From Stictocephala bisonia (lineage: Eukaryota > Arthropoda > Insecta > Hemiptera > Membracidae), in contig JAQJVL010000278.1 in assembly GCA_035578905.1 (NCBI GenBank), positions 985,963 through 1,049,962 on the forward strand: a DNA stretch of 64,000 nucleotides, in the 5' to 3' direction. A model generated the notes under the pieces. The model was not told the DNA's origin. It made no database searches and worked only from the letters and a program-made list of their open reading frames with translations. Made by a program: the position numbers and the translations under genes. Shown here one piece after another: positions 27,401 through 39,400 of the stretch (position 1 is its first letter; every line of letters starts with the position of its first letter).

Positions 27401-30400
27401 GGCCTGTAATTTTATAAATTTGACTGATATACGTAAGTCTCTCATGCAAATTCATCATAAATTCCACTCTTGATGTTGGTTTTTCTTTTCCAGCGGGGTA
27501 TATATTGTGGACATAAATAACAAACGCATTAGTACCTGCAATATTTATCATATTATTAAAAAAACACATCAGCCTGCACTTAGTCTTCTTACCATAGTTC
27601 ATTCCTGGGCACAACTGATCAAACGTGTCAACACTTTCTATTGTTGAGTTGTACATCATGATAATCTCTGGTTTGCCTGTGGCCTCTTTAATTTAATCGC
27701 ATTGTGAAAATCAAATTAACTATTTTGGTTTGTATGAAACAGCAGAAATATCGTCATGAAAAAGAAAGACTACTTCTGATGCCTTATTTTTTTGTATTTA
27801 ATATTTGAAAATTCACTTGGTAGTTCTTTCTTGGTTTTTCTTTATGGTTCCCACTAACGTTATTTAACTTTCCTCAACTATTGAGTTAGAAGTGGAGTGG
27901 TAGTGAACAATTGTCAAGGGAGGCATTGCAACTGCTACCTGATATTGTTCAGGCAATTAATTGGTTTACAAAATTTCCGCTACTGGAACTTTTGGATTTG
28001 TTGATCCTTTCCCAAGATAGTGTTTTACACAGATCATGTATTTTGTACTTTTGTTACACATCATGATTATTTGTAACCCATACTTATTGGGTTTGGAGGT
28101 GATATAAACTCTTAAGGGGCATTTTCCCCTATTCTTATTCTTCTTATTCTTATATTCTTATATATGAGACGCCGACTCAACGTTGTTGGTATTTTAAGGC
28201 GAATATGAATGGTTATATGAGTGTAGGATAAGTGAATGTACATTACATACATTATATGAATGTAGTCTGGTTACTATCTGAATTCAACTGTTCCTCAGAA
28301 AGAGCAATTTATTAATAGCCCAACAGCCAGGGCAACTAAGGGACCTACAGCTTTACGTGGAATCCGAACCACGTAGTGCTGGTCTGATTTACAGCTAATT
28401 GACAAGCCTGATACTCAGTTATCTCCCCCACACAACATCCGCACAATGATTACCACCCAACATGGACATCTCAGACTTCTCTAGTAGTGTCCACGCCGAT
28501 AGCAACCATTAAGCGGACGCCATGTTGGTATTAAGAGGACCGAGCATCCAACCTATCGCCTACAATCTCCCAAACACTTTGTCCCCTTGTAGCTGGGTTA
28601 TAGCACTACGCCAAACCAACGAGCTGTTCATCTATAGTTACGTATGTACTTGGCTTATAGTTTTTTATGCAGTTTGTTAGAAAAATATCCCATACTTCAT
28701 TTATATATTCTCCTTCTTCCTTTTATCTCTTGTATCTTTGCAATAAAGTCTCAGTGAAGAATATCTTGAGTGAAGAAAAGCTTAAGCATTCCACAGGATA
28801 TCTAGTTTTATTACCATCTGCAGAGGGACCGGGGGAAATGTGAAGAATACATTTTTTGAAATTGCTTTCTGTGTTCCAGAAAATATATGCTTTCTCTATA
28901 TATATATATTTCGTATTCCACAGAAAATTATTTTTCCCATAAGTGTATCCATATCTGCATCCACAATGTTACTCTTTGTAAATTCATTACTAATCCTTTC
29001 TTCTTCTGTTCAAAAAAAGAGTAAACTCGTGATATCTAACATCTAGTACATGTAAAATCATGATATCTAACATCAAGTACATGTAAAATCGTGATATCTA
29101 ACATCAAGTACATGTTAAATCGTGATATCTAACATCAAGTACATGTAAAATCGTTATATCTAACACCAAGTACATGTAAAATCGTGATATCTAGCATCAA
29201 GTACATGTAAAATCGTGATATCTAACATCAAGTACATGTAAAATCGTGATATCTAACATCAAGTACATGTAAAATCGTGATATCTAACATCAAGTACATG
29301 TAAAATCGTTATATCTAACATCAAGTACATGTTAAATCGTGATATCTAACATCAAGTACATGTAAAATCGTTATATCTAACACCAAGTACATGTAAAATC
29401 GTGATATCTAACATCAAGTACATGTAAAATCGTGATATCTAACATCAAGTACATGTAAAATCGTGATATCTAACATCAAGTACATGTAAAATCGTGATAT
29501 CTAACATCAAGTACATGTAAAATCGTGATATCTAACATCAAGTACATGTAAAATCGTGATATCTAACATCAAGTACATGTAAAATCGTGATATCTAACAT
29601 CAAGTACATGTAAAATCGTTATATCTAACACCAAGTACATGTAAAATCGTGATATCTAACATCAAGTACATGTAAAATCGTGATATCTAACATCAAGTAC
29701 ATGTAAAATCGTGATATCTAACATCAAGTACATGTAAAATCGTGATATCTAACATCAAGTACATGTAAAATCGTTATATCTAACATCAAGTACATGTAAA
29801 ATCGTGATATCTAACATCAAGTACATGTAAAATCGTGATATCTAACATCAAGTACATGTAAAATCGTGATATCTAACATCAAGTACATGTAGTTACTTTA
29901 CTCAGTTTAGTAGTTCCTCCCTTTTCTGAGTCAGTTTTTTTCTTTTCCTTGTTGTCTCTTTTATTTGCTTTTCCTCAATATTTTGTTCCCTCACTATCCA
30001 ACCTCATAATTCAAAAGTTCATTGGATCAGGTACAAACTCAGGATCTGCACCACTGTCAAACCCCTCTTCTGATAAATGTTCGTATTCTAATACTAATAA
30101 TTTATTTCGTCACCAAGTACTTTTTCAATTAATTCACCCTCAACAGTTTTTGTGATACTAATGTTGTTTTTGGTAAAGCATACTAACTTGTTGACAACAC
30201 AAAAACAGTCAAGACACAACAATATATTTGCAGAAATATATTTATAGAACTATTATCACTATATTTATATAAAAACACAATAAAATTTTAAAAACACTTA
30301 TCACTACCTATACATAATGTATACATAATAAGTTTATCACAACTTACTACCGCTACATAAAACTAACACACAGCCAAAATATTAGTTAGAATTGTAACTG

Positions 30401-33400
30401 ATATATAACATAAACTCAACCATAGCGTTTGAAGACAGAAAAACCACTGATCAGTGGAGAAACTGCTTACCCCTCAAGGAGAAAGGATGGAGGGGAGAGC
30501 AGTTGTGGCCAAAAACATGGCAGCTGTATGTAAAATGTATGCACGATAGTGTTCTAGGGTTAAGCCTTATTTTTTATTTTTTGCATGTAAAGCACATGAT
30601 CGACAAACATGTCTTAGATCGGACTTAGCAATTTTATATGTTAATTTTGGTTAAATAATTCAAACAGCATGATAATAAAGATAATAATAAAATTAGAACA
30701 AGCAACAGAAATGTTATAGACAAAAGATGTTCTGTTCTGTAGCCACTGGTAAGTCAAAATAGTACAAAATTATTCCTTGCGAGAGCAGCATTTGTTAAAG
30801 AACCAACAAAAAGCTCAACTGTGCAGGTCAGTCCAATTTAGTCTGATTGTATGGAAAAATGTAGTCTTTTGTTAAGTTGTAAAAATGTGTACCACATGTA
30901 TCGAAAGTCCAAATGAATATAGATGAAAGATATATTAAATCCCTATTTATTATATCATAATAATTTTCCATTTTAAATCAATTTCTCAACTGAAGAGGTA
31001 ATATTAACTTTAGCAGATAAAATTTACTGCTGATAGTCATACTGGCATAAATAGGAGGTGAAAATATCAATATAAAATAATATCGTTTTGAAGTCAGAAA
31101 AGAAATATAGATAAGATTCTTTATGAAAAAAACATTTTCTCATGTACAGTAGAACTTCAACTATCCGAATCAATTGGACTAGACCCAATGCTGATAATCA
31201 AATGTTTGGATAGTCAGATTTTTGTCTAAAAGCAGTCCATTTTATTTAATTATTGCATGAAATTAAATGCATATATGTTGAAATGGGATAAAGAACAATA
31301 TTTTATATGAGAAGAGTCATTTATTACATAGTTAATTACAGTCTGATTACATACCAGAGTACTATAGTATGTATTTACATCCTGTAAACAAATGTTATTG
31401 CTCTCTAAACATCTTAGTTAAATATGCTCTGTATGTTTGAATGTGCACACAAAAACAATGCATTATGGTTCCTGGAAGAATTTGGATTTTTATCTTCTAA
31501 GATGGTGTTAGAGTGTACAGTATTTATTGAGGCATATTATATGTTATTTATTGTGATACATTTATGTACTATTTATTTTTATAAAGATTAAAAACACTAC
31601 TCTTTATTGTTATATGATTTTAGTTTTTTTCAGAACAAAATTTAAAACTGAAGACTGTAAGATTTCTTTTTTATGACAATCTGAAAGCAATTCGGATAAT
31701 CGGCGATTCGGATAGTTGGAGTTCGGATAGTTGGAGCGTCACTATAGTTTAATGGACTGGGCATCTTGCCCAATATCTCATGTTCAAGGCAGGTTTCTAA
31801 ACTGCATGATTTAACATGACTTAATGAAATCATTTAATCAAATATGTTAAAATCAATCAATTTTCACAGTAAATGGATTTTATTAATGTTTAAAATATAT
31901 CAAACCCCTGCAATTTAAAATTTCATTTTAAAAAATTATATTTTTTAAATAATGTACATACCTCCATTAACCAATTACAGTAACGTTACTGAAACTTTAC
32001 ATTACCTAAAATTCACATTCTGAAGCAAATTTTTAGTCAATACCGTACACAAAAGTTTTTTAAACAGTGAACACGCTATCAAATAAAATCTAACTCTTGC
32101 ATAGTTTTGTTAAACAATAGTTGCAAAAGTTTGTTTTATTGCTCAGTTTACTTATTAATGATGACGTAAATGAACATTTGGAGTTATATAGAAGGCCTTA
32201 CAAAAGTTTACAAATAATATTTGAGAATTCTGTGTTTTTATATGAATAAAATGTTATGTACAGGAATTAGACAAGCAAATTGTAGATTATACAAGTACAT
32301 ATGAGCCTGATGACCAGCTTGAGTGGTCGCTGGTCCTTGAAGAAATCAAGAGCTTTATCAAAGCCGATGGCATCGTCAGTGTTCTCCATGCAGATTCAAA
32401 CACAATAGTCCTTTCTCACAGGTGAGCCCAATAGTATATTTCATAACAAGAGTGGAAAGTGGGGTTTTGCATGTTCGAGACCATATGTTTGAAGTGCGAG
32501 ACTTGTCGAGCACTTCAATTGGTCGAGAACACACAAAACACTTTCACTCGAGTTTTGAACGATACTTTTCACTACACTACGGAATAAAAACAGGTGTTGT
32601 TGACTGTGGAAAATTTTCGGTTGTAAACAATGTTACAATAGACAGCTGTTGAAAATATGATGTTTCACAGGTTGTAAACACATAACGAAAACAGCTAAAC
32701 TCATAGTAGTGTATTGAAAAAATATTTACACCATATTATTTATACCTGTTAATTCTTTTAGTATCATTTCTATTGAAAGGCCTTCTTTGACTCCTTTCAA
32801 CTCTTGATTCATAAATCATTTCATCCATCTTTTACTGTTTGGCTTTTTGAGTAAGATGTCTAGGAATGTTTTGAAAAGGAGCTAAGGAGAAGAGCAAAGT
32901 ATTATAGTCTGAAATATCACAAAATCCTTGAAAATATGTTTAAGAACATGCTTATGAAAGGAGTCGAAGAAGACCTACATACACAGCTGAGTCATAAAAC
33001 AAGTTTACAAAAAGCGTTTGTCTTCAAACATAATTTTTCCCCTAATAAACACTTAAGTTAGGGTCTTTGCATCCTCAATATTCTCTGTGCTTATAACGTC
33101 ATCTGCAAAGACTAGCCACAGGGTTTGAAGTAGCAACTTTATATAAAAATTTTATGTCTATACAAAGCATTTAAAACAGTGTCTCTAAATTAATCAATTC
33201 AACTGACACGAGCTTGGCAAATAGACAGATGATCTTCAGCACTTCTTTATAGAGGCACATTCAAAACTCAAAACATACAGTCAGGCCTATGAAACCATTC
33301 TAACTAAACATGGCAATCGCTTACCTTAGTTAACCTGGGTGTCCATTGGTTGGGGATTGGATAGTAATAAGCTGGATAAAGTGGAGCCTACTTAATAACT

Positions 33401-36400
33401 TTTACTTGTGATGAAACAAAAATGTTAAACCATTTTGATCTCTTTAGAAACTTAAGCTCTACTTTATACAAACAGATTGCAGTCAATAATCAGCTGATGA
33501 CACGTCTCATAGAACAACCAATAGACACTCAAATTGGATTTAAAATATGTTTTACTTAAGAAAAAGTTGGTACCAATTTATGATATTATGCTACATTTTG
33601 CTATATCTGTATTAGTTGTCTTTGATATTTGCTATATCCGTATTAGTTGTCTTTGATATTTGCTATATCCGTATTAGTTGTCTTTGACATTTGCTATATC
33701 CGTATTAGTTGTCTTTGATATTTGCTATATCCGTATTAGTTGTCTTTGATATTTGCTATATCCGTATTAGTTGTCTTTGATATTTGCTATATCCGTATTA
33801 GTTGTCTTTGAATTTGTTTCAAGCTACTGATGAGAACAAGAGTAGCCTACTCCTTCAAAGATTATTTTTATAATTTAATAGAAGAATTTCGCTGAATTAA
33901 ATTTTCATATCAAAAGATATCATTTTGTTTCTTTGATCATCAATTATACTTTTTTTTCAGATTAAGTCCTTTAACAACACCACCTGTTGAGAAGTCAACC
34001 ATGATGAACTTATCATTACAGGAGATACTGATTATCGGCAACTGCAATGAGCAAGTAAGCTGCTACAGCAAGATTAATCATAAGAATTATAGAAATTAGT
34101 TAATTATCAGTGGAAATTTTGAAATACAAAAAAGTGCAATCTTCCAACAAACAAGCTTATCTTAAGTTGTAATTAATACATTATTATTCAAGCTTATTAC
34201 TAAGCATTTTAACTATTTTAATAAACTAATGTATTCTATTTTCTTTGTCTTTTGACAGGTCAAATTTAGTGAGCTTACTATGGACATGTTTAGGATGCTA
34301 CAAACACTAGAAAGAGAACCACAAGATGAATTTAATCATATATATGATGCATCCCCAGCCCCTGGAAGAGTGCCTTTTGTAAGTAAAGTTGACTATTTGC
34401 TTCATAAATTAATATCCATTTTTTAAATAAAATAAAACCTCTCAAGAGATTCTTAGATATGAAACGGGACACAACTGTGTGTATTTTAAGGCGATTATGA
34501 ATGATTGCATGAGTTTAGATGAGTGTGAATGACCGATGTAGTGTGGTTACTAACTGAGTTCAGCTGTTCCTCAGAAAGTGCCTTTTATTAATATCCCAAT
34601 AGCCAGGGCAACTAAGGGACCTACAGCTTTATGTGGAATTCAAACCACGTTGTGTTGGTCAGATTTTAAGCTTATTGACAAGCCTGACTCTCAGTTCTCT
34701 CGCCTACACAACATCCGGACACTGCAGTACAGCCCTCTTATGTCCTAAACTTCCCAATTTAAAAGTTAAAAAAATCTCATCATTACCTATAAAGTCTTGC
34801 TTTTAGGTTGGACCATGTTAATTAATTGATGTATATGTACATTATATACATCAATTAGTGAAGTTTTAGACTACGGTAGAAGTTCACATTAATAGAACAC
34901 GTGTTCAACTGAAATGTTTTGTTGAGGCACCATATTAGACCAGTTTATTGTACCATTAGACTGGGATGGTTTCTGCTGATGGTAATATTTTCATTTATGA
35001 ATTTAGTTCTTCCAAGTGATGATTAAAGTCTTTTATCCTTTGTGAAAGCTTTCAGCATAGTTCTGTGTGCAGTGCCACCCTACATGATACCACCGCCAAC
35101 AAATGTTATTGGGTGGGTAGGAGCAGTAGCATAGCCATATGGGGTTATTGGGCGGGTAGGAGCAGTAGCGTAGCCATATGGGGAGGGTCTAAGATAAAAC
35201 CAAAAATTACTTATCTAAGTAATTTATATTTACTTAAATAAATTTATTAATTATATTTACGATATATTTCAATCTAGATTAAGTATATCTCTGTAATTAT
35301 TTTAGATATGAGATTTTTATTTTCAGGATGTAAGTGAATAAATTCAATTTTTATTTGTATAATTTTAAGTCTTACTATAACATTAAAACTAGATTTATTT
35401 GTCAACAAAGGCAACAAACATCATTACAGGAAAGGACCACGCTATCTATTATGTACCCAATGTAAAGAAAAATAATGCTGAGAAATCATGTGGACCATGC
35501 CAACTAACATCACTGTCGTCTGCTTATCACGGCTGGCCTTGGGCTAGCGACGTGTAGATCTGTATAAGTCCATGTATAACAGCTGATATTTAGATTGAGA
35601 ATACTAATTTAACTAATATATTTAGTTTATTTTTAAAAATAACACAACTGTTTTAAATCACTGATGTAAGTAAAATAGAAATATGTCAATAACGACATTA
35701 TACTTTTACATGTGGCTATTTTTTATGGGTGGGGAGGGGATATCCTCTGACTTTAAGAGGGGAGGTTCTGACCCCCAAGTGGCTACGCCACTCGGTAGGG
35801 TAGTCACAATGTTCTCAGTGTAGGCACATTTAGTATGTTTTTGTAACTGTCCTCCAATTATTCTCTTTTATTGGAATTTCATTACTAGGGGTGGATACAC
35901 CATCAGTATGTCTTCCATAAGGTCATCTGCCTTAGATTTCATTACTAGGGGTGGATACACCATCAGTATGTCTTCCATAAGGTCATCTGCCTTAGATTTT
36001 TATCACACATATAAAACAGAGTTTAGGAACAATTTTTGACTAGGTACTAAGAACTATCATTCGAAGTGTCTTTAAAAAAGTCATTATTTTCCAAAGTTTC
36101 TTATTTGTACTTTTAGATCAAGGAGGAAAGGAAATTCATAAGGAAACAATAGTAGAGGACACAAAACAAACAATACAGATCGATGACAAAATGTACAAGA
36201 GACGATTCTTAAACATCCCTAAGAAAAATTATTTATACCCCTACAGTACCAGTATTGTAAAATTTATACCCCTACAGTACCAGTATTGTAAAATTTCAGA
36301 TGATTTTAAACTTATTTTGGAATTGTTTGAACTTTTCTTGAGTTGACCGATATACAATGTTAAATATTTAAAGAATCAAAATTTAAATATTGATAACAAA

Positions 36401-39400
36401 TTTTCATTAAATCATAATCAGATAAGCAAACGAAATTGACTAAAAAAGTAACACATAACAAATAATAAACATAAAATTATTCTGTAAACTATTAAGTAAA
36501 AACAATAATTTCTATTCTGTCGACTATGGAAGGTTGAGTAAAGAGAGACTTGTATCCTGTCTGCTAGCTCTGAATAGTCTTATAATATTAACTGTATTAC
36601 TGCCGCTAGATATGAAAATTGAAATTCGTAATGAGCATTTAGCTGATAATATCTAATAATAATAATAAACTAGAATCTACAGTTTCCGGTGTCAACCGCG
36701 TCAAGGTACTATCTACAATATTTACAAGATGACCAGACGTTTCGCCCATACTGTGATGTGGCATCCTCAGTGGTTTCTCTGAGACCACTGTTGTTCTAAG
36801 AATAATAATAAAGTTTATTTTTCCCAAATACATATACATAACATTACAACAGTTTAACAAAAACTCTCTCCTGGACCTCTTCTTTGTGCTATGTTATCTT
36901 AAATTTATTATTACATCTTATTGTATACAAATATTTACACACCTAAATTCATATAAAATATCCATACATACCTTATCAGATGCAAACTTAAATTTAATTG
37001 AATATACAATTCTATTACCGTATATCAATAATATCATGCACACACATTAACACATCCAGTCACATAAAAAAGTATAAATAATTATAGATTTTAAAATACC
37101 CATCACACTTAAGTACAGTGTGCTACTTTCCCCTTCTCAGGCTGATCTGTACAATACATCTTAAAATTACTTACATTAAACCTACAATTTACCTACTAAT
37201 GTATCATACAATTCTTTTATATCAATAATATCACGCACACATAACAAACACAAAAATTCAGACAAAAAGTGTATATATGATTGTATATCTAACATGATTT
37301 CCACACACTATGAAACCATCATGTGACAAGCATTATTTATCAGAATTTTTAATTAAAATTTTCATTAATACAATTTGCAACACTTGCTGTGATTCCTCAA
37401 ACTTTTCATACATATATTTTAATAATATAGCATGGGAATTAATGGTCTAACAGAAAATCTGTACCCATATATTTAATTTGTATAAAATACTCAATAACAT
37501 TTTTTTCTCTTTATTTCAGGAAAAGAGTTATTCAGTGACAAGTACTAAAGGAGGTGTTGGATATCCAGTTGTCACCGGGTGTCAAGAAAATGGCGACAGA
37601 CCGCTCAAAAGAGAAAATCCTCATAAATATTTATTATATAAGCCCACGTTTAGCCAAGTCATGGTGTTTTTAGCATCAGGTCAGTTACGTAATTAACAAT
37701 TATTCTGTTTTCTATTCATTATTACAAAATATTTGCCAGCTTCCTGTAATCTGCATTTAGTCTAAGGATTTATTTTTATTTTAGTAACCTATACTGTATA
37801 GGATTAAAACATTGACTTTGAGGATATATAGTTACTGGAGAGACAGTTTTGTATGTATGGTAATTCATATTTGTTCTTACAAAACCAATGTTTTTCCTCA
37901 TGACTGTTAAATAAATTCCTGGTGGATTGTTGGGCTGGCTCTCTGTTGAGCAACGTCATTTTGTTGTTTAGTCTACTACTTACTCTAGTGTTATGGGCTA
38001 GTTTTAAGAAAGTAATTTGAAGAAGTTGGTCCTGCAGTGAAGAATTTAGAAGAACCCCATTCTACATTGGGTAGATAATCCTATTTTAAATATCATCATT
38101 CATTTTCCACTGTTAACACTGTTCATTGGTTTTAGAAAAAGGTTATTTACCTTAAACCGTCTTTAATTCATGCAATTTGTATTTGATGTACTCAAGTTTC
38201 AACACTATCCTCAAATTATTATTGATAGTCAAATTTAAAGGTTTTTATAAGTCTATAAACAGACAATATAATACAGTTGAATATATAACAATAACAAATC
38301 ATATAAAACAAACTTAGATTGTATTGAACAGATGTATTGAATTGAAGAATTCCTTACATTTGAATTAACAGTTATTTATCTGTTTTACAGATTTTTGCTG
38401 TTAAAACAGCTTTCCCTGTTAATTCTCTATCTTAAAGTGATAAAACTTGGATGTTCATCATATTAAATCTTTTTGCTGACTTTCATGATATGTTGCCCAA
38501 TTTACAATACTTTACATTTCTATTTCCATCTAAAGTGAGGTTACAAGAAAAATTCTTCCTATGCTTATACGTAGACCTGCTACTGTCACTTGAATAACTT
38601 TACTTTTTTATCATTATGTATAATATACATATAGATTTAACTCAAGTTCAAACTTGCAAATCATGTACAGGTAGTCCTCGTTATACGCGGTCCCGATTTA
38701 CGCAGTTTCGCTTATACGCGGATGGGCCGGACCCCCCACCAACACCAACCCACCAACATTCCACATTCCTTAGGCGCGCCCCACCCGTCTATCAGTCTCT
38801 TTCTCTCGAACACTGTTGTTTATTTATTCGCATTAGTGGTTTACAATTTACTTCTTGTGGCGTGGCATTCTGAAAAATATTGTTGTGAGTTGTGTTACAA
38901 TGTCGGGAAAACGTGAGAAGAAACAGATAGATGTAAGTAATAAACGTGTTAGACATTCTCTTTCTTTAGAAGTTAAACTTGAAGTTTTAAAGCGTCTCGA
39001 TAAAGGGGAGCGTATAATTGATATCCACCGAGTGATGGGCCTTCCAGAGTCATCTATTAGGACAATCCGATCAAATGCTGAAACTATTCGTAAGAGTGTG
39101 CAGTCTTCTACAAATTTAAGTTTAGCACGTGTATCTAAGTCCAGATCTGATTCGATGGAGAAAATGGAAAAACTACTGTCAAACTGGATTGAACATTATA
39201 ATCAGCTCCATGCACCCATTTCGATGGCAGTCATCCAAGAGAAAGCAATAGCTATCTATACAGAAATTACTAAGGATGATCAAAACGCCCCAGACTTTAA
39301 TGCCAGTAAAGGGTGGTTTGACCGTTTCAAGGCACGCAACGCTTTTCACAGTTTAAAATTAACAGGTGAGGCGGCATCGGCAGACAATGTAGGCGCTGAA

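Larger units (their letters stand above)
24894..32263 (+). other. SCAI intron 5 (7.4 kb), repeat-rich
   Basis: The contents in order are minisatellite loci D (25430-25568) and E (25708-27068), a piggyBac transposase remnant on the minus strand (27280-28060), a SINE (28166-28440), a 31-bp array (29024-29893) and a pogo-type MITE (31147-31744). The stretch 29950-31140 is AT-rich with nothing recognisable. Confidence 0.85.
34379..37519 (+). other. SCAI intron 8 (3.1 kb)
   Basis: There is no gene. It holds a SINE (34470-34740), a short hairpin (14-bp arms at 34823-34836 and 34844-34857), a possible hAT-type MITE (35163-35793), exact tandem duplications (35881-36000 and 36232-36295) and half of a foldback MITE (36676-36800). 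Confidence 0.85.

Noticed and set aside
29024..29893. CRISPR array (31-base repeats)
   Set aside because: The units are directly adjacent with no unique spacers, in a eukaryotic intron with no cas genes.
32422..32652. 76-codon frame just after SCAI exon 6 as an exon extension
   Set aside because: The donor AG|GTGAGC is strong and the following sequence does not resemble SCAI.
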